Both the position numbers and the translations under genes were made by a program. This document shows positions 43,569-53,048 of a stretch of DNA of 64,000 nucleotides, piece by piece. Positions within the stretch are counted from its first letter, which is position 1, and the number at the start of each line of letters is the position of its first letter. The notes under the pieces are model-generated. The model was not told the origin of the DNA, ran no database searches, and saw only the letters and a list, made by a program, of their open reading frames with translations. Source of the stretch: Pseudomonas sp. URMO17WK12:I2 (GTDB taxonomy: Bacteria; Pseudomonadota; Gammaproteobacteria; Pseudomonadales; Pseudomonadaceae); NCBI RefSeq assembly GCF_003253735.1, contig NZ_QKYW01000006.1:124001-188000 (forward strand), written 5' to 3'.

Positions 43569-44353
43569 TGCTGCGACTTCTGCTAGTGCTGGTATTCGCC
43601 CTGGGTGCCTCGCTGGCCTTCGCCCAGGAGCCGCCGTCGGTCAACCCGCTGATCCAGCAGGGCAACAACCCGTTGTCGATTCCGGCCATTACCCTGAGCA
43701 CCGATGCCGAGGGGCAGCAGGAATACTCGGTCAGTCTGCAGATCCTGCTGATCATGACGGCGCTGAGTTTCATCCCGGCGTTCCTCATGCTGATGACCAG
43801 CTTCACGCGGATCATCATCGTGTTTTCCATCCTGCGTCAGGCCATGGGCCTGCAGCAGACGCCTTCCAACCAGATCCTCATCGGCCTGGCGCTGTTCCTC
43901 ACCATGTTCATCATGGCGCCGGTCTTCGATCAGATTAACCGTGAGGCGCTGCAGCCTTATCTGAACCAGCAGTTACCGGCGCAGCAGGCGATCGAGCGAG
44001 CCGAAGTGCCGATCAAGAACTTCATGCTCGCGCAAACCCGCGAGAGCGATCTGGAGCTGTTCGTGCGCCTGTCCAAGCGTACCGATATCGCTACCCCGGA
44101 AGCGGCGCCGCTGACTATCCTGGTGCCGGCCTTCGTGACCTCTGAGCTCAAGACCGCGTTCCAGATCGGGTTCATGATCTTCATCCCGTTCCTGATCATC
44201 GACATGGTGGTGGCCAGTATTCTCATGGCCATGGGCATGATGATGCTCTCGCCGCTGATCATTTCGCTGCCTTTCAAGATCATGCTGTTCGTGCTGATCG
44301 ACGGCTGGGCGCTGATCATGGGCACCCTGGCCAGCAGTTTCGGCACCCTGTAG
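43568..44353 (+). CDS. fliP: flagellar export gate protein FliP
   Basis: A 261-residue gate subunit. A cleavable signal peptide ([17 protein letters not shown]) is followed by four membrane helices. The methionine-rich gasket and conserved loop appear as [20 protein letters not shown] and [18 protein letters not shown]. It forms the FliP5Q4R1 core with the next two products. Translation probably re-initiates from fliO through the TGATG overlap. Confidence 0.96.
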   Translation: MLRLLLVLVFALGASLAFAQEPPSVNPLIQQGNNPLSIPAITLSTDAEGQQEYSVSLQILLIMTALSFIPAFLMLMTSFTRIIIVFSILRQAMGLQQTPSNQILIGLALFLTMFIMAPVFDQINREALQPYLNQQLPAQQAIERAEVPIKNFMLAQTRESDLELFVRLSKRTDIATPEAAPLTILVPAFVTSELKTAFQIGFMIFIPFLIIDMVVASILMAMGMMMLSPLIISLPFKIMLFVLIDGWALIMGTLASSFGTL

Positions 44354-44363
44354 CGAGGTTCAC

Positions 44364-44633
44364 ATGACCCCTGAAGTTGCTGTCGATCTATTCCGTGAGG
44401 GACTCTGGCTGATCTGCCTGATGGTCGGCCTGTTGGTCATGCCCAGCCTGCTGGTGGGCCTCGTGGTGGCGATGTTCCAGGCTGCCACGCAGATCAACGA
44501 ACAGACCCTGAGCTTCCTGCCGCGCCTGCTGGTGATGCTGCTGACCCTGATCGTTGCCGGGCCGTGGATGGTCCAGCAACTGATGGAATACACGCAGAAC
44601 CTGATCATGAACATTCCGCAGCTGATCGGCTGA
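44364..44633 (+). CDS. fliQ: flagellar export gate protein FliQ
   Basis: An 89-residue protein with two membrane helices (LWLICLMVGLLVMPSLLVGLVVAMFQA and PRLLVMLLTLIVAGPWMVQQL) and the connecting TQINEQTLSFLP motif, typical of FliQ. It builds the gate with FliP and FliR. It lies ten bases after fliP and four before fliR. Confidence 0.95.
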   Translation: MTPEVAVDLFREGLWLICLMVGLLVMPSLLVGLVVAMFQAATQINEQTLSFLPRLLVMLLTLIVAGPWMVQQLMEYTQNLIMNIPQLIG

Positions 44634-44637
44634 GCCG

Positions 44638-45414
44638 ATGTTCGAGCTCAGCGATGCGCAGATCGGCAGCTGGGTCAGCAGTTTCGTGCTGCCGCTGTTT
44701 CGCATTGCCGCCTTGCTGATGGTGATGCCCATCGTCGGCACCCAGCTGGTGCCGACCCGGGTGCGCCTGTACCTGGCGCTGGCCATCAGCGTGGTGCTGG
44801 TGCCCACCTTGCCGCCGATGCCGCTGGTCGATTCGATCAGCCTGCAGGCCTTCATGCTGATCGCCCAGGAGATTCTCATCGGCGTGATGCTCGGCTTCGT
44901 GCTGCAGTTGTTCTTCCACATCTTCGTGGTCGCCGGGCAGATCCTGGCGATGCAGATGGGCCTGGGGTTCGCCTCCATGGTCGATCCGGCCAACGGCATT
45001 TCCGTGCCCGTGATCGCCCAGTACTTCACCATGCTGGTGACCTTGCTGTTTCTGGCCATGAACGGGCACCTGGTGGTGTTCGAGGTGCTGGCCGAAAGTT
45101 TCGTGACCCTGCCGCCGGGCTCCGGCCTGCAGGTCGAGCATTACTGGGAGATCGCCAACAAGCTCGGCTGGGTGATGGGTGCGGCGCTGATCATGGTGTT
45201 GCCGGCGGTCACCGCGCTCCTGGTGGTGAATATCGCCTTTGGCGTGATGACCCGCGCGGCGCCCCAGCTGAACATTTTCTCCATCGGTTTTCCGCTGACC
45301 CTGGTGCTGGGCATGGTGATCGTGTGGATTTCCATGGCTGACATCCTGGCCCACTATCAGGAACTCGCCTCCGAGGCGCTGATCATGTTGCGTGAACTGG
45401 CGAGGGCTGGCTGA
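44638..45414 (+). CDS. fliR: flagellar export gate protein FliR
   Basis: A 258-residue protein with six membrane segments. Characteristic stretches are RIAALLMVMPIVGTQLVPTR, AQEILIGVMLGFVLQLFFH and GQILAMQMGLGFASMVDPAN, and near the C-terminus APQLNIFSIGFPLTLVLGM. It completes the export gate. Its stop overlaps the flhB start (TGATG). Confidence 0.95.
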   Translation: MFELSDAQIGSWVSSFVLPLFRIAALLMVMPIVGTQLVPTRVRLYLALAISVVLVPTLPPMPLVDSISLQAFMLIAQEILIGVMLGFVLQLFFHIFVVAGQILAMQMGLGFASMVDPANGISVPVIAQYFTMLVTLLFLAMNGHLVVFEVLAESFVTLPPGSGLQVEHYWEIANKLGWVMGAALIMVLPAVTALLVVNIAFGVMTRAAPQLNIFSIGFPLTLVLGMVIVWISMADILAHYQELASEALIMLRELARAG

Positions 45415-46550
45415 TGGCCGAGTCGGAAAGCGGTGCCGACAAGAGCGAGGAACCCACGGAGAAACGCCGCCGGGAATCGCGTGAGAAGGGCCAGATCGCC
45501 CGCTCTAAAGAGCTCAATACCCTTGCTGTGATGCTGGCGGGCACGGGTGGATTGCTGGCCACCGGCGGTTCGATCGGCAACGCCATGCTGGAGATCATGC
45601 GCGGCAACTTCTCTCTGCCGCGCGAGGTGTTGATGGACGAGCGCAGCATGGCCCTGTGGCTGGCTGCCTCCGGGCAGTTGGCGCTCGAGGCGCTGATGCC
45701 GCTGCTGATCGTACTGCTGGTGATGTCCATCGTCGGCCCCATTGCTCTGGGCGGCTGGTTGTTTTCCGCCAAGGCGATGGCCCCCAAGTTCAGCCGCATG
45801 AACCCGCTCTCCGGGCTCAAGCGCATGTTCTCGATGAAGGCGCTGATCGAGCTGGTAAAGGCCCTGGCAAAATTCATCGTCATCCTGCTGGTGGCGCTGG
45901 TGGTGCTGTCGAAGGACCGCGCCGATCTGTTGGCGATCGCCAATGAGCCGATCGAGTCGGCCATCATGCATTCGGCGCAGGTCGTCGGCTGGAGCGCGTT
46001 GTGGATGTCCCTCGGGTTGATCTTCATCGCCGCCGTGGATGTGCCGTTCCAGCTCTGGGACAACAAGCAGAAGCTGATGATGACCAAGCAGGAGGTCAGG
46101 GACGAATACAAGGACAGCGAGGGCAAGCCGGAGGTCAAGCAGCGCATTCGCCAGCTGCAGCACGAGATGACCCAGCGGCGCATGATGCAGGCGGTGCCCC
46201 AGGCCGACGTGGTGATCACCAACCCGACGCACTTCGCTGTCGCCCTGAAATATGACCCCGAGGCAGGGCAGGCGCCGATGCTGCTGGCCAAGGGCAGCGA
46301 CTTCACCGCGCTGAAGATTCGCGAAATCGCCACTGAGCACAACGTGCTGTTGCTGGAGTCTCCCGCCCTGGCGCGCTCGATCTACCACACCACCGAGCTC
46401 GACCAGGAAATTCCCGCCGGCTTGTATCTCGCTGTGGCCCAGGTGCTGGCGTACGTCTACCAGATTCGTCAGTACCAGGCGGGCAAGGGCAAGCGACCGG
46501 CGCCGCTGAAGGATCTGCCCATTCCGCCTGACCTGCGTCGCGACCAGTAA
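45414..46550 (+). CDS. flhB: flagellar export switch protein FlhB
   Basis: A 378-residue protein with four membrane helices and a cytoplasmic C-domain holding the self-cleaving NPTH site in VVITNPTHFAVALKY (about residue 270). The N-terminus is the charged EEPTEKRRRESREKGQIARS typical of FlhB. It switches export from rod-hook to filament substrates together with FliK. It ends the fliL operon; a palindromic hairpin follows. Confidence 0.97.
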   Translation: MAESESGADKSEEPTEKRRRESREKGQIARSKELNTLAVMLAGTGGLLATGGSIGNAMLEIMRGNFSLPREVLMDERSMALWLAASGQLALEALMPLLIVLLVMSIVGPIALGGWLFSAKAMAPKFSRMNPLSGLKRMFSMKALIELVKALAKFIVILLVALVVLSKDRADLLAIANEPIESAIMHSAQVVGWSALWMSLGLIFIAAVDVPFQLWDNKQKLMMTKQEVRDEYKDSEGKPEVKQRIRQLQHEMTQRRMMQAVPQADVVITNPTHFAVALKYDPEAGQAPMLLAKGSDFTALKIREIATEHNVLLLESPALARSIYHTTELDQEIPAGLYLAVAQVLAYVYQIRQYQAGKGKRPAPLKDLPIPPDLRRDQ

Positions 46551-46552
46551 GC

Positions 46553-46579
46553 GCTGCAGCCTGCCCGGCAGGCTGCAGC
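46553..46579. terminator. bidirectional hairpin between flhB and sodC
   Basis: GCTGCAGCCTGCC and its exact complement abut around a single C (46553-46579), so about 11 base pairs can form with a small loop. It lies between the convergent flhB and sodC stops. There is no U tract on the plus strand. Confidence 0.6.
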
Positions 46580-46587
46580 CGATTGGC

Positions 46588-47109
46588 CTAGTTGATTACG
46601 CCGCAGGCGACGCGTGCGCCACCGCCACCCAGGGGCTTGGGATGGTCGGCGTGGTTGTCGCCACCGGCGTGAACCATCAGCGACAGGTTTTTGAGCTCGT
46701 CCACGCTCTTGATGCGCGGTGCCAGCACCGGCTGGTTGGCCTTGCCGTCGGCGGTCACCAGCAGGGCGGGCAGGTCGCCCAGGTGGCCCTCGCCCCAGGG
46801 CAGGCCGTGCTTGCCGGTGTTCTTCGGGTCCCAGTGACCGCCAGCGGCTTCGGCAGCGGATGGTTTGCCATCCTTGGGCGCCGGATCGCAGCTGGGTTTG
46901 CCGTGTACATGGAAACCATGCACCCCGGGCTCCAGGTCATGGAGCTCGGGGGTGAACACCACGCCATAAGGGCTCTGGCTGATTACCACCTTGCCAACCG
47001 AGCTGCCAACGCCGTTGGCATCCACAGCGTTGAGTTCGACGGTCTTGTCGGCGGCATGCAGGCCGGCCGCGCAGCAACTGGCCAATGCGGCCATCATCCA
47101 ACGTTTCAT
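46588..47109 (-). CDS. sodC: periplasmic Cu/Zn superoxide dismutase
   Basis: A 173-residue exported enzyme that converts superoxide to peroxide and oxygen in the periplasm. The signal peptide is [17 protein letters not shown]. Metal ligands are in [31 protein letters not shown] and, at the end, [20 protein letters not shown], with the disulphide to ACGVIN. ATG 47109 has AAGGAG six bases upstream; a frame 13 codons longer is less likely. It is reversed relative to flhB and flhA and divides the flagellar genes into two units. Confidence 0.94.
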   Translation of the reverse strand: MKRWMMAALASCCAAGLHAADKTVELNAVDANGVGSSVGKVVISQSPYGVVFTPELHDLEPGVHGFHVHGKPSCDPAPKDGKPSAAEAAGGHWDPKNTGKHGLPWGEGHLGDLPALLVTADGKANQPVLAPRIKSVDELKNLSLMVHAGGDNHADHPKPLGGGGARVACGVIN

Positions 47110-47266
47110 GGTGCTCTCCTTGGTGGAATCGTCTTTGGGTGAAGCCATTGCTCACAGGCTGTGACTGGCCTTTGCCTGAGGGGTTCGTGTTTTTCGTCTC
47201 GTGGCTACTTGGGGCAGAGCTTCCGCGTGCATGTGACAGCGCTCTGTAGCGCGGCTTTCGAAGAGT

Positions 47267-47282
47267 TGGAAAGGTTCTTGCA
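47267..47282 (+). promoter_or_regulatory. sigma-54 promoter of flhA
   Basis: TTGGAAAGGTTCTTGCAA: GG at 47268-47269, GC at 47280-47281, exact twelve-base spacing; the -12 element TTGCA is perfect and the -24 element is TGGAAA. The expected start is about 47293, 47 bases before flhA. It should drive flhA-flhF-fleN-fliA. Confidence 0.8.
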
Positions 47283-47339
47283 ATACCGGCTGTAGAGACG
47301 TTCTGAACGTCAAAAGATTGAATCAGCCGGGGTACCCAC

Positions 47340-49469
47340 GTGGCACTAGATCGCGCACAAATGATTGGCGACGTTCGCAGCAACCTTTCGGGGCTGCGCA
47401 ACGGCAATCTCGGTATTCCGCTGTTGCTGCTGGTCATGCTCGCCATGGTCATGCTGCCGATCCCACCGTTTTTGCTCGACGTGCTGTTCACTTTCAGCAT
47501 CGCGCTGTCGATCGTCGTGTTGCTGGTGGCGATCTACGCCCTGCGGCCGCTCGACTTCGCGGTATTCCCGACCATCCTGCTGGCTGCGACCCTGCTGCGC
47601 CTGGCGCTCAACGTCGCTTCCACGCGGGTCGTGCTGCTGCACGGCCAGGATGGCCATGACGCTGCGGGCAAGGTGATCCAGGCCTTTGGTGAGGTGGTGA
47701 TCGGCGGCAACTATGTGGTGGGTATCGTGGTGTTCGCGATCCTCATGATCATCAACTTCGTGGTGGTCACCAAGGGTGCCGGGCGTATTTCCGAGGTGAG
47801 CGCGCGCTTCACCCTGGACGCCATGCCCGGCAAGCAGATGGCCATCGACGCCGACCTCAATGCCGGCCTCATCGATCAGGTCGAAGCCAAGAAGCGCCGT
47901 ACCGAAGTCGCCCAGGAGGCCGACTTCTACGGCTCCATGGATGGTGCCAGCAAGTTCGTGCGCGGCGACGCCGTCGCCGGCCTGCTGATCCTGTTCATCA
48001 ACCTCATCGGCGGCATGGCCATCGGCATGCTGCAGCACGGCCTGAGCTTCGGCGACGCCGGGCGTATCTACACCCTGCTGACCATCGGTGACGGCCTGGT
48101 GGCGCAGATCCCGTCGCTGCTGCTGTCCACTGCCGCAGCGATCATGGTGACCCGCGTTTCCAGCTCCGAAGACATGGGTGCCCAGGTCAACCGTCAGATG
48201 TTCGCCTCGCCGCGTGCGCTGGCCGTATCGGCAGCGATCATGATTGCCATGGGCCTGGTGCCCGGCATGCCACATATGTCGTTCATCAGCCTCGGCCTGG
48301 TGGCTGCCGGCGCGGCCTACTGGATCGCCAACAAGCAGCGCAAGACCAAGGAAGCCGAAGTCATCGAAGTGCAGCGCCAGCAGGAGCTGTTGCCCGCCCA
48401 GCGCGCCCAGGAGGTCAAGGAACTGGGCTGGGATGACGTGATGCCGGTGGACATGGTCGGCCTGGAGGTGGGCTACCGGCTGATTCCGCTGGTCGATCGC
48501 AACCAGGGTGGCCAGCTGTTGGCGCGGATCAAGGGTGTGCGCAAGAAGCTCTCCCAGGAGATGGGGTTTCTGATGCCCTCGGTGCATATCCGCGACAACC
48601 TGGACCTGCAGCCCAACGCCTATCGCCTGACCCTGATGGGGGTCAGCGTCGCCGAGGCCGAGGTGTATCCGGATCGCGAACTGGCGATCAACCCCGGTCA
48701 GGTATTCGGGACCCTCAATGGGGTGGCCGCCAGAGATCCGGCGTTTGGCCTGGAGGCGGTGTGGATCGACCCGGGCCAGCGCGACCAGGCGCAGTCACTC
48801 GGTTACACGGTGGTGGACGCCAGCACCGTGGTGGCCACCCACCTCAACCAGATTCTGCACAAGCATGCCCACGAGCTGCTGGGCCATGAAGAAGTCCAGC
48901 AATTGATGCAATTGCTGGCGAAAAGCTCGCCGAAACTGGCCGAGGAGCTGGTGCCTGGTCTGATTTCCCTGTCGACCCTGCTCAAGGTGTTGCAGGCGCT
49001 GCTGCAGGAGCAGGTGCCGGTACGTGACATCCGGACCATCGCCGAAGCCATCGCCAATGTCGCGCCACGGAGTCAAGATCCCGCCGCGATGGTCTCTGCG
49101 GTACGGGTCGCGTTGTCCCGCGCCATCGTGCAAAACATCGTGGGACTAGAGCCGGAGCTGCCTGTGATCACCCTTGAGCCAAGGTTGGAACAGATATTGC
49201 TAAACAGTCTTCAGAAGGCCGGTCAGGGCTCAGAGGATGGCATCCTCCTGGAACCTGGCATGGCCGAGAAGCTGCAACGTTCCCTGGTGGAAGCAGCGCA
49301 GCGTCAGGAGATGCTTGGCAAGCCGGTGATTCTGCTGGCAGCCGGGCCGGTTCGGGGAATGCTCTCGCGTTTCGCCCGGTTGGCCGTCCCGAGCATGCAT
49401 GTCCTGGCGTACCAGGAAATTCCGGACAACAAGCAGGTCACCATCGTTGCGACGGTGGGGCAGAACTAA
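47340..49469 (+). CDS. flhA: flagellar export protein FlhA
   Basis: A 709-residue export gate component. About eight membrane helices fill the first 330 residues, with the conserved cytoplasmic loop VVVTKGAGRISEVSARFTLD and PGKQMAIDADLNAGLIDQ. The large C-terminal domain that docks chaperones and forms a nonameric ring follows (GYRLIPLVDRNQGGQLLARI). The start is GTG 47340, which lines up with the P. aeruginosa N-terminus; an internal ATG at 47361 is an alternative. Confidence 0.96.
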   Translation: MALDRAQMIGDVRSNLSGLRNGNLGIPLLLLVMLAMVMLPIPPFLLDVLFTFSIALSIVVLLVAIYALRPLDFAVFPTILLAATLLRLALNVASTRVVLLHGQDGHDAAGKVIQAFGEVVIGGNYVVGIVVFAILMIINFVVVTKGAGRISEVSARFTLDAMPGKQMAIDADLNAGLIDQVEAKKRRTEVAQEADFYGSMDGASKFVRGDAVAGLLILFINLIGGMAIGMLQHGLSFGDAGRIYTLLTIGDGLVAQIPSLLLSTAAAIMVTRVSSSEDMGAQVNRQMFASPRALAVSAAIMIAMGLVPGMPHMSFISLGLVAAGAAYWIANKQRKTKEAEVIEVQRQQELLPAQRAQEVKELGWDDVMPVDMVGLEVGYRLIPLVDRNQGGQLLARIKGVRKKLSQEMGFLMPSVHIRDNLDLQPNAYRLTLMGVSVAEAEVYPDRELAINPGQVFGTLNGVAARDPAFGLEAVWIDPGQRDQAQSLGYTVVDASTVVATHLNQILHKHAHELLGHEEVQQLMQLLAKSSPKLAEELVPGLISLSTLLKVLQALLQEQVPVRDIRTIAEAIANVAPRSQDPAAMVSAVRVALSRAIVQNIVGLEPELPVITLEPRLEQILLNSLQKAGQGSEDGILLEPGMAEKLQRSLVEAAQRQEMLGKPVILLAAGPVRGMLSRFARLAVPSMHVLAYQEIPDNKQVTIVATVGQN

Positions 49470-49484
49470 TCGAGGGTACGGGCC

Positions 49485-50792
49485 ATGCAGGTCAAACGCT
49501 TTTTCGCTGCCGATATGCGCCAAGCCATGAAGCTGGTTCGTGATGAGCTGGGCGCCGATGCGACCATCATCGCCAACCGCCGCGTGGCCGGTGGTGTGGA
49601 GTTGACGGCCGCGCTCGATTATCAGGCCCCGCCGGTACCGGCGCGGCAGGCCAACCCGGCGCTGGAAGCCGAGCTGCGCAAGACGCAGGCGAAGATCGCT
49701 TCGGCCCACGCCGAATTGTCGACGCGCAGCCAGCTAGATGCCGGCAAGGATCGTCAGCTGTTTGGCGCGGCGCCTGCCACGCCGTCGGCCGACACCCTGG
49801 ATGCCGTGCTGCAGCGCCAGCAGCAGAAGCCGGCTGCCGCGGCAGTCGACCAGTCGGCGCTGGACTCCATGCGTTCCGAACTGCATGGCCTGCGCGAATT
49901 GATTGAAATGCAGATGGGCTGCATGGCCTGGGGGCAGATGCAGGCCCGTCGTCCGCAGCAGGCCACCTTGTGGCGCCGCCTGCAGCGCATGGGGCTGCCG
50001 GCCGAGCTGTCTCGCACGTTGCTCGAACGCGTGGCGTCGATTGCCGATCAGCGCCAGGCCTGGCGCATGGTGCTGGCCTACCTGGCGCGGTCGATCCAGA
50101 CCCCCGAGCAGGAGCCGATGGAAGAGGGCGGCGTGATCGCTCTGGTCGGCCCGGCTGGCATGGGCAAGACCACCACCCTGGCCAAGCTGGCCGCTCGCTA
50201 TGTACTCAAGTATGGCGCCGCCAGCATCGCTCTGGTGAGCATGGACAGCTACCGCATCGGTGCTCAGGAACAGCTCAAGACCCTGGGACGGATCCTTGGC
50301 GTTTCGGTGACCCAGGTCGACCCCGGGCAGTCGCTGACCCAGGCCCTGGCGCCGCTGGCCCGCAAACGCGTGGTGTTGATCGACACGGCTGGCCTGCCTG
50401 CCAACGATCCGGCACTGCGCATGCAGCTGGAGGCGCTGGCCAGTCGTGGCGTCAACTCCCGCAATTACCTGGTGCTGGCCGCTACCAGCCAGGCGCAGGT
50501 GCTCAAGGCGGCGTATCACAGCTACAAGCGTTGTGGGCTGGCCGGCTGCATTCTGAGTAAACTGGACGAAGCCGCCAGCATGGGTGAGGTATTGGGGCTG
50601 GCTATAGGCCACCGTCTGCCGGTAGCCTACCTGGCAGATGGCCCGCGCATTCCGGATGACGTGCACGTGCCGCGTAGTCACCAACTGGTCAGTCGCGCCG
50701 TTGGCCTGCAGTCTCCTGATGAGCCGAGCGAGGATACGATGGCCGATATGTTCGCGGGTCTGTATCAGAACCCGGCCAGGCAGGCCGGTTGA
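49485..50792 (+). CDS. flhF: flagellar placement GTPase FlhF
   Basis: A 435-residue SRP-type GTPase that sets the polar position of the flagellum. N-terminal KRFFAADMRQAMKLVRDELG is the basic FlhF start, followed by a variable linker and the NG domain. The P-loop is LVGPAGMGKTTTLAKLAARY (T and V of the usual GPTGVGKT replaced by A and M); DSYRIGAQEQL, DTAGL and LSKLDEAASMG are further G motifs. It acts with FleN, encoded next. Confidence 0.95.
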   Translation: MQVKRFFAADMRQAMKLVRDELGADATIIANRRVAGGVELTAALDYQAPPVPARQANPALEAELRKTQAKIASAHAELSTRSQLDAGKDRQLFGAAPATPSADTLDAVLQRQQQKPAAAAVDQSALDSMRSELHGLRELIEMQMGCMAWGQMQARRPQQATLWRRLQRMGLPAELSRTLLERVASIADQRQAWRMVLAYLARSIQTPEQEPMEEGGVIALVGPAGMGKTTTLAKLAARYVLKYGAASIALVSMDSYRIGAQEQLKTLGRILGVSVTQVDPGQSLTQALAPLARKRVVLIDTAGLPANDPALRMQLEALASRGVNSRNYLVLAATSQAQVLKAAYHSYKRCGLAGCILSKLDEAASMGEVLGLAIGHRLPVAYLADGPRIPDDVHVPRSHQLVSRAVGLQSPDEPSEDTMADMFAGLYQNPARQAG

Positions 50793-50888
50793 ACGGGTTG
50801 AGTGTGGCGAAGCGCTGGTCGTGGTCGCCGCGACAGCGCACAATGCCCTCAGGGCTCACAGTGAAGTTAGATAAGGTGTGTAGATAAC

Positions 50889-51719
50889 ATGGGTATGCAT
50901 CCCGTACAGGTGATCGCGGTGACTGGCGGCAAGGGCGGCGTTGGCAAGACCAATGTGTCGGTGAATTTGTCACTGGCACTCGCCGATCTCGGTCGACGCG
51001 TCATGCTCATGGATGCCGACCTGGGCCTGGCCAACGTCGACGTGCTGCTCGGGTTGACCGCCAAGCGCACCCTGGCCGACGTCATCGACGGCGAGTGTGA
51101 CCTGCGTGACGTGGTACTGCAGGGGCCCGGCGGCATTCGTATCGTGCCCGCTGCCTCGGGCACCCAGAGCATGGTACAGCTCACGCCCATGCAGCATGCC
51201 GGCCTTATCCAGGCCTTCAGCGACATCAGCGAAAACCTCGACGTGCTGATCGTCGATACCGCTGCTGGCATCGGCGATTCGGTGGTCAGCTTCGTGCGCG
51301 CCGCCCAGGAAGTGCTGGTGGTGGTGTGCGACGAGCCGACTTCCATCACCGATGCCTACGCGCTGATCAAGCTGCTCAATCGCGACCACGGCATGAATCG
51401 TTTCCGGGTGCTCGCCAATATGGCGCACAGCCCCCAGGAAGGTCGCAATCTGTTTGCTAAGCTGACCAAGGTGACCGACCGTTTTCTGGATGTCGCGCTG
51501 CAGTATGTCGGTGCGGTGCCCTACGACGAATCGGTTCGCAAGGCCGTACAGAAACAACGTGCGGTGTATGAGGCGTTCCCTCGTTCGAAGTGCGCGCTGG
51601 CGTTCAAGGCGATTGCCCAGAAGGTCGATGCATGGCCGCTGCCGGCCAACCCGCGTGGTCATCTGGAGTTTTTCGTGGAGCGCCTGGTGCAACAACCGAC
51701 TGCAGACACGGCTGTATGA
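50889..51719 (+). CDS. fleN: flagellar number regulator FleN (FlhG)
   Basis: A 276-residue MinD/ParA-like ATPase. The deviant Walker A is VTGGKGGVGKTNVSVNLSL; the switch regions are LMDADLGLANVDVLLGL and VDTAAGIGDSV. A C-terminal amphipathic part follows. It binds the FleQ activator and limits flagellar number to one at the pole. It overlaps fliA by four bases (ATGA). Confidence 0.96.
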   Translation: MGMHPVQVIAVTGGKGGVGKTNVSVNLSLALADLGRRVMLMDADLGLANVDVLLGLTAKRTLADVIDGECDLRDVVLQGPGGIRIVPAASGTQSMVQLTPMQHAGLIQAFSDISENLDVLIVDTAAGIGDSVVSFVRAAQEVLVVVCDEPTSITDAYALIKLLNRDHGMNRFRVLANMAHSPQEGRNLFAKLTKVTDRFLDVALQYVGAVPYDESVRKAVQKQRAVYEAFPRSKCALAFKAIAQKVDAWPLPANPRGHLEFFVERLVQQPTADTAV

Positions 51720-52459
51720 CGACAGCCTCTGGACTCCGAATGTACAGCAAGGCAACAGCACGAGATTCACAGCATCAACTGATCGAGCGCCACGCGCCGC
51801 TGGTAAAACGTATCGCCTACCACTTGTTGGCCCGCCTGCCGGCCAACGTGCAGGTCGACGATCTGATCCAGGCCGGCATGATCGGCTTGCTCGAGGCCTC
51901 GCGTAAGTACGATGCCGGCAAGGGCGCCAGTTTCGAGACCTTTGCCGGTATTCGTATTCGCGGCGCGATGCTCGATGAAGTGCGCAAGGGCGACTGGGCA
52001 CCACGTTCGGTGCACCGCAACAGCCGCATGGTCAGCGACGCGATACGAAAAATTGAGGCCAGAACCGGTCGTGACGCTAAAGATCACGAGGTTGCTGCCG
52101 AACTCCAATTGAGTCTCGAAGATTACTACGGCATTCTTGGCGACACTTTGGGCAGCCGCCTGTTCAGTTTCGACGACCTCTTGCAGGAAGGCGAAAACGG
52201 CGGCCTGCAGGAAGACACGAGTTCCCTGCATCACGGGCCGTCGCATGAACTGGAAGACGATCGTTTCCAGGCCGCGCTGGCCGATGCCATCAGTAACCTG
52301 CCGGAGCGTGAGCGTCTGGTGTTGTCGCTGTATTACGACGAGGAATTGAATCTCAAGGAAATCGGCGAGGTACTGGGGGTTAGTGAGTCGCGGGTCAGCC
52401 AACTGCACAGTCAGTGTGCCGCGCGTTTACGGGCGCGGTTGGGAGAGTGGCGCGCATAG
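51716..52459 (+). CDS. fliA: flagellar sigma factor FliA (sigma-28)
   Basis: A 247-residue sigma factor, the same length as P. aeruginosa FliA. Region 2 contains RIAYHLLARLPANVQVDDLI and GMLDEVRKGDWAPRSVHR-like sequence (AMLDEVRKGDWAPRS); region 3 and the region 4 helix-turn-helix (LNLKEIGEVLGVSESRVSQL) are intact. It directs late flagellar and chemotaxis genes once FlgM is exported. Its ATG overlaps the fleN stop. Confidence 0.96.
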   Translation: MTTASGLRMYSKATARDSQHQLIERHAPLVKRIAYHLLARLPANVQVDDLIQAGMIGLLEASRKYDAGKGASFETFAGIRIRGAMLDEVRKGDWAPRSVHRNSRMVSDAIRKIEARTGRDAKDHEVAAELQLSLEDYYGILGDTLGSRLFSFDDLLQEGENGGLQEDTSSLHHGPSHELEDDRFQAALADAISNLPERERLVLSLYYDEELNLKEIGEVLGVSESRVSQLHSQCAARLRARLGEWRA

Positions 52460-52655
52460 GAAATTGGTCACGGGCTGGAGTTGTTCGAGCCCGTGAACGG
52501 GTTGCAGGATTAGCAGGGCGCTGGATACACAGTGAACGTAGCAAAGCCGAGCGCAATGGTTTGCGGCGTTCAGCCAGGCCGGTTTCACGATTAATAAGCG
52601 CTGCACGGTGTTGCAGGCGTTTTAGGACTGTACGGAGGTCGACTTGGACAAGAAT

Positions 52656-53030
52656 ATGAAAATCCTCATCGTCGATGATTTCTCGACGATGCGACGGATC
52701 ATCAAGAACCTCTTGCGTGATCTGGGGTTCACCAACACGGCAGAGGCTGACGATGGCGTTACGGCGTTGCCGATGCTGCAGAGTGGCAGCTTCGATTTTC
52801 TGGTAACCGACTGGAACATGCCGGGCATGACGGGCATCGACCTGCTGCGCGCCGTACGTGCCGATGAGCGACTCAAGCAGTTGCCGGTGCTGATGGTCAC
52901 CGCAGAAGCCAAGCGTGATCAGATCATCGAGGCTGCACAAGCCGGTGTGAATGGCTACGTAGTCAAGCCATTCACTGCTCAGGTGCTCAAGGAAAAGATT
53001 GAAAAAATCTTCGAGCGAGTTAACGGCTGA
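52656..53030 (+). CDS. cheY: chemotaxis response regulator CheY
   Basis: A 124-residue receiver protein. Acceptor Asp52 is in LVTDWNMPG, with the acidic pair in [11 protein letters not shown], Thr in [10 protein letters not shown] and Lys in YVVKPFTA. Phospho-CheY binds FliM and reverses the motor. ATG 52656 gives the P. aeruginosa length; a TTG at 52644 (reading MDKN before MKIL) has the better ribosome site, GGAGGT, and may be the real start. It begins the che operon, 184 bases from the end of fliA. Confidence 0.93.
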   Translation: MKILIVDDFSTMRRIIKNLLRDLGFTNTAEADDGVTALPMLQSGSFDFLVTDWNMPGMTGIDLLRAVRADERLKQLPVLMVTAEAKRDQIIEAAQAGVNGYVVKPFTAQVLKEKIEKIFERVNG

Positions 53031-53048
53031 TGTCCGCCCGAGGTTGTT

